From positions 248,001 through 312,000 of the forward strand of contig NZ_JBAKBF010000003.1 of assembly GCF_036881715.1 (NCBI RefSeq): DNA of 64,000 nucleotides, in the 5' to 3' direction. Of this stretch, positions 16,776-25,275 are shown one piece after another. The position numbers were made by a program, and so were the translations under genes. The notes below the pieces were generated by a model. That model had not been told where the DNA came from, made no database searches, and saw only the letters and a program-made list of their open reading frames with translations. This stretch comes from Pannonibacter anstelovis. GTDB taxonomy: Bacteria > Pseudomonadota > Alphaproteobacteria > Rhizobiales > Stappiaceae. Each line of letters opens with the position of its first letter. The first letter of the stretch is position 1.

Positions 16776-18821
16776 ATGAAGATACTTCTTCTAACGGATA
16801 TTCCGCCTTGTGATAATTTTACTGCAGGATTGGTTCTCTCGGCAATGGTCCGGCTGGTCCCGCGGGATGAGATTTGCATATTTTCGGTTACGAATCCGGC
16901 GCTTGACATGCGCCTTGGCGAAGAATTCGCCAATATTCCGATCGAGATGAATGCGAAGCCCAACGAGAACTGGTCGTGGCTGCCACGTCGCAGGTCGATG
17001 CGCGCGCTCTCCGCTGCGGCGGCCTTTGCAGGAGAGAAATTCATCGAGACGGCCATCATACCAAGCCTGATCCGCAAAGCTGTCAAGTTTGGGCAGAATC
17101 AGCACGTTGATCGTGTCTGGGCGGTGCTGCAAGGGCAAACCACGATCCGTATGGCTGCAGCGGTTGCACAAAGGCTCGGTGTGCCACTTCACACCCATGT
17201 ATGGGATCCGTTCAGCTGGTGGGCGAAAGCGCACGGCATTGACAGGTTCCACACCCGGCGCGTTCAAGCCCAGTTTGACAAGGCAATTGCCGCCAGCCAG
17301 GGGGTTGCGACGGCATCAGTGCCGATGGCCGAGCTGTACAAGCAGCGGTTTGGTGTATCTGCCATTCCCGTTATAGCGTCACATCACAAGTCTATGGCGC
17401 AGCAGCCTGCAGCTGACGCTTCCACTTCCCGGGAGAAACCTCTGGTGATCGGCATGGCCGGTCAGTTCTATGCCGCGAACGAATGGCTGCAGTTGTTGCA
17501 TGCCCTCCGCTCAGCCGGCTGGCAGGTCGCGGGGCGGCCGGTGCGGGCTGTCATCCTGGGGCCCCAGCAGCCTCCAGGCACTCCGGATCCGCATGTGTCC
17601 TTCCTTGGCTGGAAATCCCAAAAGGATGCGGCTTTCATTTTATCGCAATGCGACATCCTCTACTGCCCTTATCCGTTCGATCCGGGCATGAAGGAAGTTT
17701 CGCAGTATAGCTTCCCCAGCAAGTTGGTTCTATACTTGTCGGCTGGTCGCCCCATTGTATTTCATGGACCTGATTATTCATCTCCTGCGAAATATATCAG
17801 AAACCATCGCTGCGGGCTTGTGGCTACAACGCTTGCGGCAACCGCTATCTACAACGAACTTGAACGGCTTGTCTCCAATCCCGAAAATTATAGGCAAATG
17901 GCCGCAAACGCGCGAACAGCGTTCCTCAAAGATTTCACGCTGGAGTCCATGGACCGGGCTTTCAATGCCTTCATTGGAGGAGATGACCTTGAAGAGGGCG
18001 CAGATGCCCGTCTCCATGATCACCGGAGGCGAAGCGGACAGGCGGTCATCTATCGCGCCGGGCTGACCAACGAGCAACGGAGGCTTACGCTGCCCTGGAT
18101 TGGGCGCCAGGTACGCAGCCGTATTTCGGCAGGTCCGCGAAGTTTGCTCCGGCACTACAAACCGGTTGTACGGCGGGTTGCGTTCACCATTCCACGTCTC
18201 GAGAGCCTTTACCGGGAGATCCACGCTCTTTATGCCGAGAAGGCTGCCTTGCTGGAGAGGGTCAATGGGCTGGAAAGCGAGAACGCCAAGCTGAAATCAT
18301 TACTTGGCATGACACCAAGCAAACCCAGTGAGATGAGCGAGCCAGTAAGAGAACTCCCAGCTACCGCGGCCCTGCCGGTCACTGCCTCTCCGAAGCTGAT
18401 CGGAGAAATGTATCCTGCTGGCAAAACGCTTGTCTTGGCCGATTTACCCGGAGGGCAGAGCACGTCAGGCTTTGATGACGATACGGGACTTCGCAAGCCT
18501 GCAGGAGCTGGACTTGTCCGCTACCTGTACCTGCCAGAGGATGGCGGCTGCAACATCAACTGGACCGACGAATGGAAGCATGCTGCAGAGCAGCTGCCCC
18601 GTAACGGCCTCGGTGAAAAGCTGCATCTTGTCATGGCCCATGGATTGGACCGCATTGCAGTGGAGGGAAACACTCCGTTCCGCGTCGCATTTGCTGTGGA
18701 ACTGGCGCGTTTGGCGTCCTGCCGTGCGGTTATTGTCTCGGCTGACGCTCACACCACATGCACATGGCTGCACGAGCACGGCCACATCGACCATGTCATT
18801 CTCCCGGTGCAGGCAGGCTGA
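16776..18821 (+). CDS. Large glycosyltransferase with coiled coil and extra C-terminal domain
   Basis: A 681-residue protein in three parts. Residues 1-400 form a GT-B glycosyltransferase (HTHVWDPFSWW; KPLVIGMAGQFYAANEW; donor-side CDILYCPYPF, SFPSKLVLYLSAGRPIVFH). Residues about 430-512 are a basic region leading into a coiled coil (LESLYREIHALYAEKAALLE onward). Residues 545-681 form a separate domain of unknown function (TLVLADLPGG ... AHGLDRIAVEG ... ELARLASCRAVIVSADAHTT). GGAGAA lies 8 bases before the ATG. It could be a chain-extending enzyme held to the exporter or to other enzymes by its coiled coil; that is inference. No kinase or methyltransferase motif was recognised in the last domain. 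Confidence 0.75.
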   Translation: MKILLLTDIPPCDNFTAGLVLSAMVRLVPRDEICIFSVTNPALDMRLGEEFANIPIEMNAKPNENWSWLPRRRSMRALSAAAAFAGEKFIETAIIPSLIRKAVKFGQNQHVDRVWAVLQGQTTIRMAAAVAQRLGVPLHTHVWDPFSWWAKAHGIDRFHTRRVQAQFDKAIAASQGVATASVPMAELYKQRFGVSAIPVIASHHKSMAQQPAADASTSREKPLVIGMAGQFYAANEWLQLLHALRSAGWQVAGRPVRAVILGPQQPPGTPDPHVSFLGWKSQKDAAFILSQCDILYCPYPFDPGMKEVSQYSFPSKLVLYLSAGRPIVFHGPDYSSPAKYIRNHRCGLVATTLAATAIYNELERLVSNPENYRQMAANARTAFLKDFTLESMDRAFNAFIGGDDLEEGADARLHDHRRRSGQAVIYRAGLTNEQRRLTLPWIGRQVRSRISAGPRSLLRHYKPVVRRVAFTIPRLESLYREIHALYAEKAALLERVNGLESENAKLKSLLGMTPSKPSEMSEPVRELPATAALPVTASPKLIGEMYPAGKTLVLADLPGGQSTSGFDDDTGLRKPAGAGLVRYLYLPEDGGCNINWTDEWKHAAEQLPRNGLGEKLHLVMAHGLDRIAVEGNTPFRVAFAVELARLASCRAVIVSADAHTTCTWLHEHGHIDHVILPVQAG

Positions 18822-18885
18822 GATCCGGGATAGTGCGCGTGTTTTTGATCGCGACATTTGACGCGTGAAAGGCTATTAAAACAGC

Positions 18886-19716
18886 ATGACCATGTATAAC
18901 GTCAATACGTTGCCGACATCCTCTGCAGTGCTAGCTAGCATGTGGAAGAATCGCAACCTGCTGAAGCAGTTGTGGATGCGCGACTTTTCAATCCGTTACA
19001 AGAACGGTGTGCTGGGTATTGCATGGGCTTTGCTCAATCCATTGATGATGCTAACCCTTTACTCTTTCGTATTTGTGTTCGTCTTCCAAATGCGCTGGGG
19101 CTCTGGGCCGGACACAAAAGGCAATTTCGTCATTCTTCTTTTCACAGGACTCGTTGTTCATGGCTTTTTTGCCGAGTTCATTACTCGCGCACCTCAACTT
19201 ATTACTAGTAATTCGTCCTATGTGAAGAAAGTTGTATTTCCACTCGAGCTGCTTCCTTTGATGCCCCTGCTAAGCGCTCTTGTGAATTTCTTTGTTGGCA
19301 TGATTTTGGTTTGCTTTCTGTTATTCTATCTTCAGGGAAACATTCCGTTAACGATCGTATTTCTACCCTTTATTATTACACCCTATGCCCTCATGGTTCT
19401 TGGACTTAGCTATTTTCTGGCTGCAACTGGCGTGTTTGTGCGTGACCTGACTCATGTGGTCGGAATTATTTCAACCATTGCAATGTTTGCTTCTCCCGTC
19501 CTGTTCCCGATCGAGAACGTTCCGGAGAACTTCCGCATCTATCTTTATGCCAATCCCTTGACCGTTATTGTGGAACAGCTGCGGGATGTATCGATCCTCG
19601 GCAATGCGCCGGATTGGTGGAGTCTGCTGATTTATACAGCTGCTGCGGCCGTCGTTTTTGCGATCGGGTTCTCGTGGTTCCAGGCTACGCGGAAGGGATT
19701 TGCCGATGTCCTCTGA
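18886..19716 (+). CDS. wzm: Polysaccharide ABC exporter permease (Wzm type)
   Basis: Membrane subunit of an ABC-2 type exporter that carries undecaprenyl-linked O-antigen or capsule glycan across the inner membrane. The 276-residue protein opens with the amphipathic LKQLWMRDFSIRYKNGVLG segment typical of the TagG/Wzm/KpsM group and then has six predicted membrane spans. VRDLTHVVGIISTIAMFASPVLFPIE is the usual C-terminal half pattern. Its 3' end overlaps the ATPase gene by 11 bases. Codon use is AT-richer than in the flanking housekeeping genes. Confidence 0.92.
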   Translation: MTMYNVNTLPTSSAVLASMWKNRNLLKQLWMRDFSIRYKNGVLGIAWALLNPLMMLTLYSFVFVFVFQMRWGSGPDTKGNFVILLFTGLVVHGFFAEFITRAPQLITSNSSYVKKVVFPLELLPLMPLLSALVNFFVGMILVCFLLFYLQGNIPLTIVFLPFIITPYALMVLGLSYFLAATGVFVRDLTHVVGIISTIAMFASPVLFPIENVPENFRIYLYANPLTVIVEQLRDVSILGNAPDWWSLLIYTAAAAVVFAIGFSWFQATRKGFADVL

Positions 19717-21100
19717 GGCGGTGATCGAAGCAAAGAACATCAGCAAGGTCTATCTGCTGTACAACAAGTCGGAAGACCGGTTGAAGCAGATGCTTGTGCC
19801 GCGTATGAAGCGGCTGCTGGCGCCTGTGCTGGGCAGCATGTTCCCCCGTCTGCGTCAGGACAAGCCGCGGTTCCGCGAGTTCTGGGCGCTTCGGGATGTT
19901 TCCGTCAGTCTGATGCCTGGCGAAACGCTTGGGATCATCGGGCAGAACGGATCGGGCAAGTCGACACTGCTGCAGATTATCTGCGGCACGCTCTCGCCTT
20001 CCGCAGGTGCCGCTTACAGCCGCGGCCGTGTGGCTGCGCTGCTGGAGCTTGGAGCCGGGTTCAATCCTGACTTCACGGGCAGGGAAAACGTCTATCTCAA
20101 TGCCGCTATCTATGGCCTCTCCAGGGCCGAAATCGATCAGCGGATGGACGCGATCATTGAGTTTGCAGAAATCGGCGAGCACATCGATCAACCGGTAAAG
20201 ACATACTCCAGCGGCATGTTCGTGCGTCTTGCTTTTAGTGTCATTGCCAATGTCGATGCAGAGGTTCTGGTCATTGATGAAGCACTGGCCGTTGGGGACG
20301 CCTATTTCCAGCAGAAGTGCCTGCGTTTCCTGCGCAAGTTCCAGGAACGCGGCTCCATCTTTTTTGTGAGCCATGACACCGGTGCGATGATGAGTTTCTG
20401 CGATCGTGTTGTTTGGCTGCAGAACGGCACTATCAGGGCACAAGGCGATCCGAAGCAGGTCTGTGAAGAGTACCTAGCTTTCCTTTATCAGAAGCATACT
20501 GGCGTTGAACCAGAAACCCCTTCGGCTGCCTCAGCTGAAGAAGCCGTTTCGACTGAACCGCAACAAGGTCCTGACGTCGGCCCCGGCGGAACTGAACAAG
20601 CTTACAACGGATGGGGGCAGTCTGAACTTCCGCCGCCAGCAAACGATCGTGGGTTTGGCGATATGGCGGCGGAAATTACTGGCTGTCAGCTGGCTGGAGA
20701 ACACGGGCAGATTTTACAAGTCGTTACTGGAGGCGAGACCTGCGAGATTGCTTGCAACTTCAAGGCAAACTCAGATCTTGAATCCGTTATTGCTGGATTT
20801 ATAGTCAAAGATCGACTTGGGCAGTATATCTTTGGAGAAAACACTTTTAAAGAGACAGCCTCCTCACCGGTGAATATGAGTTCGCAAAGTGTTGGCGAAG
20901 CTCGGTTCAAGTTCATAATGCCAACTTTAGCACCAGGAACATATACGGTGGTCTTGGCGATAGCAGGCGGAACTCTTGAAGATCATGTTCAGCATCATTG
21001 GCTTCATGAGGCAATTGTTTTTCATTCTCAATCAGAAATAAACACCGGCGTCCTTCTACAAATTCCTGTCAAATCAACGATAAATGCCGCCTTAGCTTAG
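19706..21100 (+). CDS. wzt: Polysaccharide ABC exporter ATPase with C-terminal glycan-binding domain (Wzt type)
   Basis: ATPase partner of the permease, 464 residues. Walker A GQNGSGKST is at 79-86, the SSGM signature at 168-171, Walker B VLVIDE at 187-192 and the switch His at 223. After an acidic linker (about 262-320) comes a beta-rich domain (about 320-455: ITGCQLAGEHGQILQVV, then FIVKDRLGQYIFG) matching the Wzt C-terminal carbohydrate-binding fold. In known systems this domain recognises the capped non-reducing end of the finished glycan, so only terminated chains are exported. ATG 19706 has GGAAGGG before it; an in-frame start at 19658 lies inside wzm and is unlikely. The C-terminal part is AT-rich, as expected for the serotype-specific portion. 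Confidence 0.93.
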   Translation: MSSEAVIEAKNISKVYLLYNKSEDRLKQMLVPRMKRLLAPVLGSMFPRLRQDKPRFREFWALRDVSVSLMPGETLGIIGQNGSGKSTLLQIICGTLSPSAGAAYSRGRVAALLELGAGFNPDFTGRENVYLNAAIYGLSRAEIDQRMDAIIEFAEIGEHIDQPVKTYSSGMFVRLAFSVIANVDAEVLVIDEALAVGDAYFQQKCLRFLRKFQERGSIFFVSHDTGAMMSFCDRVVWLQNGTIRAQGDPKQVCEEYLAFLYQKHTGVEPETPSAASAEEAVSTEPQQGPDVGPGGTEQAYNGWGQSELPPPANDRGFGDMAAEITGCQLAGEHGQILQVVTGGETCEIACNFKANSDLESVIAGFIVKDRLGQYIFGENTFKETASSPVNMSSQSVGEARFKFIMPTLAPGTYTVVLAIAGGTLEDHVQHHWLHEAIVFHSQSEINTGVLLQIPVKSTINAALA

Positions 21101-21135
21101 TTAAGTTAAGATTGCAGCAAAGAGGCCTCAAGGGA

Positions 21136-22044
21136 ATGAACACGGAACCGATGAAAAAAACACTCTATAACGACGTGCAGTCTCTTCTGGACGCAATCGA
21201 TAAGATTGTTGTCGAGACAGATATTGCACTGGACGTTGGGTGCGGCATCGTACCCATGAACTATTTCAGACCTAAGCTTCACATTATGGTGGAGCCATGG
21301 GATGAGTACTCGAACATACTCCGGAAGCGCCACTCAGATGACAAGAGCGTTCTCATTCTGAAGCTCGGGGCTTTGGAAGCTCTTGGCGCCCTTCATGACA
21401 AGGCGGTAGACAGCATCTTTCTACTCGACGTCATCGAACATCTGGAGAAGGATGTAGGCCTAAAGGTCATTGCGGAGCTCGAAAGAGTTGCCGCACGTCA
21501 GGTGGTAATATTCACACCTTTAGGCTTCATGCCACAGCATGTGGAAGCTGGGCAGCCGGATGCCTGGGGTCTTTCGGGCGCGGAGATGCAGGAGCATAAG
21601 TCCGGTTGGTTGCCAGAAGATTTCGGCGACGGCTGGGACTTTCATATATGCGAGACATATCATAGCAAGAATTTTCGTGGGGAGCCTCTCGAGAAAGTAT
21701 ACGGGGCATTCTTTGCTGTCCGTAACATTGAAGAATCAGAGTTTGTGAGCTCCTTGTCGCTCTCGGATATCAGGCGGCCACTGCCATCTGAAATTGCCCT
21801 GCGAAAGCTGCAAGACAGCATGTCGGAGCTGAAGAATAGAAACGAGTTTCTCGAAGAGCAGCAGTCAAAGCTTGGGACTGCGCTAGCTGAGATCGAGGCT
21901 GCGCGAGCCCAGATTGAGGCCGATAAGGCTCAGCTCCAAGCCGAGCGGGCTGCTGTTGAGGCCGAGAGGATACAGGTGCAGGAAGTCAGAGGGTCATGGA
22001 TATTTAAGCTTGTCCGCAAACTCACGCGCGGTTCAAGACAATAA
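21136..22044 (+). CDS. SAM-dependent methyltransferase with C-terminal coiled coil, probable chain terminator
   Basis: A 302-residue protein. Residues 30-200 are a class I methyltransferase (SAM motif ALDVGCGIVP at 31-40, acidic FLLDVIEHLE at 96-104). Residues 218-284 form a long charged coiled coil (heptads of Ala, Glu, Gln). The end (GSWIFKLVRKLTRGSRQ) is basic and amphipathic, like membrane-anchoring tails of O-antigen modifying enzymes. In WbdD-type systems a methyltransferase caps the chain and a coiled coil measures its length; the partner Wzt then reads the cap. Here Wzt with the reading domain lies directly upstream. The start is uncertain: ATG 21136 (chosen), ATG 21151 or TTG 21112. 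Confidence 0.75.
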   Translation: MNTEPMKKTLYNDVQSLLDAIDKIVVETDIALDVGCGIVPMNYFRPKLHIMVEPWDEYSNILRKRHSDDKSVLILKLGALEALGALHDKAVDSIFLLDVIEHLEKDVGLKVIAELERVAARQVVIFTPLGFMPQHVEAGQPDAWGLSGAEMQEHKSGWLPEDFGDGWDFHICETYHSKNFRGEPLEKVYGAFFAVRNIEESEFVSSLSLSDIRRPLPSEIALRKLQDSMSELKNRNEFLEEQQSKLGTALAEIEAARAQIEADKAQLQAERAAVEAERIQVQEVRGSWIFKLVRKLTRGSRQ

Positions 22045-22058
22045 CCGAGGCAAACCTG

Positions 22059-23165
22059 GTGAGCGCAGCAATAACAACTGTTGTTCGTGATGCCAGTCAT
22101 CTGGGCGGCGGCATGATGAATGTCGCCCAGTCTCTACATGCACATCTGCGCTCGTCAGGAGTAACGGCTCATTTCGTCAGCGGCAATGCGACCACAGATG
22201 CGGCTGCGGAAAGTCACGTTGTGGGTTTCAACGGCCGGAAGCTCCGGCACTTGCCGGCCAGCGTGTTGACCTCTGTCGTTCATATTCACGGGCTCTGGAC
22301 ACCTTTCGAATACCGGGCATTTCATGAAGCCCGGCGCCGCCGCGCAGCGGTCGTCATGAGCCCGCACGGCACTCTTGAGCCCTGGGCGTTTGATCACAAG
22401 TGGGCCAAGAAGCGTTTTGCATGGTGGCTCTACCAGAGGCGCATTCTCCAAGCTGCAGACTTGCTCGTGGTCAACTCGGACCAGGAGTCCGGGCGCCTGA
22501 GGGAACTGGGATTGACACCGCCAATCGCGGTCATTCCCAATGGCGTTGATCTCGACGGATTTTCTCCAGAGCTTGCCGGCAAAGAGCGGGAGAAGACTAT
22601 TCTCTTCTTTTCCCGTATCGACCCCAAGAAAGGCATTCCCGACCTTCTCGCTGCATGGAAGTCTCTGTCTGACCATAAGGGATACCGTTTGCATATTTGC
22701 GGCCACGGCGAGGCGGCGTATGTCGCAGGAATCCAGCAGCAGATCGCGAGCTTGGGCCTGACGAATGTTGCCCTTTTGCCCGCTGTCTTCGGGGCTGACC
22801 GATGGGATGTCTTTGCCCGTGCGTCGATTTATGTGTTGCCAAGTTATTCGGAGAACTTTGGCATCACCGTTGCTGAAGCACTCAGCGCCGGAGTCCCGGT
22901 CATTACGACAAGAGCGACGCCCTGGAGCAGCCTTGCCGGGGAAGGGGTGGGCTGGATCGTTGGCAATGATGTCACGGAGCTGGCATCAGCCCTGCGCGCG
23001 GCCATGAATGTTGAACCTGCGGCACTTTCGCGGATGCGCCGGAAGGCGATGGCCTATGCCGGTCAGCGGTTTAGCTGGGACGCTATTGCCCGGCAGTACA
23101 TTGAAACCTACAACTGGATCGCAGCGCCGGAAAAGGCGGCACCCTCCTGGGTCAGTTCGGATTGA
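22059..23165 (+). CDS. GT4-family glycosyltransferase
   Basis: A 368-residue GT-B enzyme. The N-terminal motif DASHLGGGMMNVAQSLHAHL gives the acceptor side; MSPHGTLEPWAF and VIPNGVDLDGF are classical GT4 landmarks. The donor motif is PSYSENFGITVAEALSAGVPV with both EX7E glutamates. GTG 22059 is the start, supported by CCGAGG upstream. It sits 14 bases after the methyltransferase stop and is followed by another glycosyltransferase after a 2-base gap. It should add one sugar in the repeat or adaptor; the sugar cannot be named. Confidence 0.9.
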   Translation: MSAAITTVVRDASHLGGGMMNVAQSLHAHLRSSGVTAHFVSGNATTDAAAESHVVGFNGRKLRHLPASVLTSVVHIHGLWTPFEYRAFHEARRRRAAVVMSPHGTLEPWAFDHKWAKKRFAWWLYQRRILQAADLLVVNSDQESGRLRELGLTPPIAVIPNGVDLDGFSPELAGKEREKTILFFSRIDPKKGIPDLLAAWKSLSDHKGYRLHICGHGEAAYVAGIQQQIASLGLTNVALLPAVFGADRWDVFARASIYVLPSYSENFGITVAEALSAGVPVITTRATPWSSLAGEGVGWIVGNDVTELASALRAAMNVEPAALSRMRRKAMAYAGQRFSWDAIARQYIETYNWIAAPEKAAPSWVSSD

Positions 23166-23167
23166 GC

Positions 23168-24403
23168 ATGCGCATCCTGATCGTCTCTCAGTACTTCTGG
23201 CCTGAGTCCTTTATCATCAATGATGTGGCACGCACGCTGGCGCTTGAAGGCCACGAAGTGACGGTTGCGACCGGAAAACCAAATTACCCGGAGGGCCGCA
23301 TCGCGCCGGGTTATTCCCGAAAGGGAACGGTGCGGGAGCTTTATGCCGGCAGCATTGAGGTCTTGCGGGTTCCCTTGCGCCCGCGCGGAAACGCCGGTGT
23401 CGCCGGTCTCTCATTGAACTACCTGTCCTTCGTCCTCTCGGGGCTTTTGCATTTTCCCAGGATGTTGCGTGGCAGGTCCTTTGATGTGGTCCTGTTTTAC
23501 GGTGTCTCACCTCTCACGTCGGCAATTCCAGCCGCATTCATGGCTTGGCGCAAGAAAGCTCATCTTGCCTACTGGGTGCAAGATATCTGGCCAGACAGTC
23601 TTGCGGTGACTGGCTTCGTCACCAACCGGTTCATTCTTTCCGCTGTCAGGCAGCTGATGCGCATTCTCTACCGGTGCGCAGGTACGATCCTCGTGCAATC
23701 AGAGGCATTCGCCGGGCCGGTTGCAGAATGTGCTGATGCGCGCAAAATTATCTATCTGCCGAACCCAGCCCCCGTCGAGGAGACGCAAGAGGGACCTCTT
23801 CCGGCACAGCTGTCCAAGATTCTCGATGACTGTTTTCCCGTTGTTTTTGCAGGCAATCTGGGACGCGCTCAGTCACTCGAAACAATTCTTGAGGCCGCCC
23901 GTCTCCTGCAGCACGAGCCGCGCATCCGCTTTGTCATTGCAGGTTCCGGCAGCGAGGCTCAACAGCTAAAGGCCCAAGCCGCTAGCGCTGGTCTTGCAAA
24001 CTTTGTTCTCACCGGACATATCGACCGGCCGCTGATGCCTGCCCTCTTCCGCCGCGCCGGCGTTCTGCTGGTAACACTCAAGAATGATCCGGCCATGAGC
24101 ATGATCGTGCCCAGCAAGGTTCAGGCCTATATGCAAGCGGGAAAACCAATTGCTGCCGCCCTGAATGGCGAAGGCGCCCGGATCATTAGGGAAGCAGGGT
24201 GTGGACTTGTGGTTGCGGCAGGGGATAGCAAAGGATTGGCGGAATCCATCTTGACCTTGTCCTCATTGCCCGTCAGGAAGCGGGAGGCAATGAGGGCGGC
24301 GGCTACAGGGTACTTTGAAAGCCATTACCAGGCGGCAGGCGTAGTCCGCAGGCTGATTGCAATTCTTGAGAGCAGAATGGGAGTTCGGCAAAGTGAAGAA
24401 TGA
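23168..24403 (+). CDS. WbuB-like GT4 glycosyltransferase
   Basis: Similar to the WbuB group, enzymes that often transfer N-acetyl-L-fucosamine or a related 6-deoxy-L-HexNAc. The opening MRILIVSQYFWPESFIINDV, the segment GKPNYPEGRI, WVQDIWPDSLAVTG and the donor side VPSKVQAYMQAGKPI are typical. It is directly followed (11-base overlap) by the genes that make a UDP-2-acetamido-2,6-dideoxy-L-hexose, which supports that donor; this is inference from context. ATG 23168 is preferred over TTG 23162. Length 411 residues is normal. Confidence 0.87.
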   Translation: MRILIVSQYFWPESFIINDVARTLALEGHEVTVATGKPNYPEGRIAPGYSRKGTVRELYAGSIEVLRVPLRPRGNAGVAGLSLNYLSFVLSGLLHFPRMLRGRSFDVVLFYGVSPLTSAIPAAFMAWRKKAHLAYWVQDIWPDSLAVTGFVTNRFILSAVRQLMRILYRCAGTILVQSEAFAGPVAECADARKIIYLPNPAPVEETQEGPLPAQLSKILDDCFPVVFAGNLGRAQSLETILEAARLLQHEPRIRFVIAGSGSEAQQLKAQAASAGLANFVLTGHIDRPLMPALFRRAGVLLVTLKNDPAMSMIVPSKVQAYMQAGKPIAAALNGEGARIIREAGCGLVVAAGDSKGLAESILTLSSLPVRKREAMRAAATGYFESHYQAAGVVRRLIAILESRMGVRQSEE

Positions 24404-25274
24404 AAGGACGCTCATTCTGGGCGCGAGCGGAATGCTCGGAAGCGCAGTGCTGCGCGCGCTCCATGGCCGGGCAAATCAGACGGTTCTGGCAACTGTACGA
24501 AGCGCCTCATCCTTCAGGCATTTCACTCCAGAACAACAGGCGGACATGATTGCCAATGTCGATGTCCTCGACAGTGATGCGCTTGTAGCTCTGCTTAACC
24601 GTACCAAACCTGACACCATCATTAATTGCGTGGGGTTGATCAAGCAGCAATCAGCTGCAAAGGATCCGCTTGTTGCCCTGCCGCTCAATGCAATGTTCCC
24701 ACACAAACTGGCGCGGCTGGCAGCACTTGCCGGCGCGCGCCTCGTGCATATCAGCACAGATTGTGTGTTCTCCGGAGCAACAGGGAGCTACACAGAGGAA
24801 AGCAAGGCCGATGCCGAGGACCTTTATGGCGTGTCCAAGCACCTTGGTGAAGTGGTTGAGTACGATAACGCCATTACACTTCGCACTTCGATCATCGGCC
24901 GCGAACTGACGACGGCTTACTCGCTGGTCGACTGGTTCCTGGCGCAGAAGGGCGAGGTCAAGGGCTTCGACCGGGCAATTTTCTCTGGTCTGCCGACATG
25001 TGAGCTGGCTGCAGTGATCCGGGATTACGTGATGCCCAAGCCTGAACTCAAAGGCCTCTATCACGTCTCTGCAAAGCCGATTTCGAAATACGCACTGTTG
25101 GAACTGATTGCGGCAGAGTATGGCAAGGACATCAAGATTGTCCGGGATGAGCAATTTGTAATAGACCGGTCACTCATTTCCACACGCTTCTCGCAGGCCA
25201 GTGGTTATGTAGCTCCGAGCTGGCCAGAACTCATCAAGCGCATGCATGACGCCGACTTCCGCGGAGACAAGTAA
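24393..25274 (+). CDS. RmlD-like NDP-sugar 4-reductase (WbvR/QnlA-type), no cupin domain
   Basis: Short-chain dehydrogenase-type sugar nucleotide reductase of 293 residues. It has the NAD(P) motif GASGMLG near the N-terminus, HISTDCVFSG, and the catalytic YGVSK. It resembles dTDP-4-dehydrorhamnose reductase in length. CapF/WbjC, the reductase of the UDP-L-FucNAc route, is longer and carries a C-terminal cupin epimerase domain; none is present here. Beside a CapE/WbvB-like dehydratase and a 2-epimerase this fits the WbvR/QnlA step giving UDP-L-RhaNAc, on the way to UDP-L-QuiNAc. GTG 24393 is preceded by GGGAG at a 9-base spacing; the in-frame ATG at 24357 lies deep in the previous gene. Confidence 0.75.
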   Translation: MKNERTLILGASGMLGSAVLRALHGRANQTVLATVRSASSFRHFTPEQQADMIANVDVLDSDALVALLNRTKPDTIINCVGLIKQQSAAKDPLVALPLNAMFPHKLARLAALAGARLVHISTDCVFSGATGSYTEESKADAEDLYGVSKHLGEVVEYDNAITLRTSIIGRELTTAYSLVDWFLAQKGEVKGFDRAIFSGLPTCELAAVIRDYVMPKPELKGLYHVSAKPISKYALLELIAAEYGKDIKIVRDEQFVIDRSLISTRFSQASGYVAPSWPELIKRMHDADFRGDK

Positions 25275-25275
25275 T

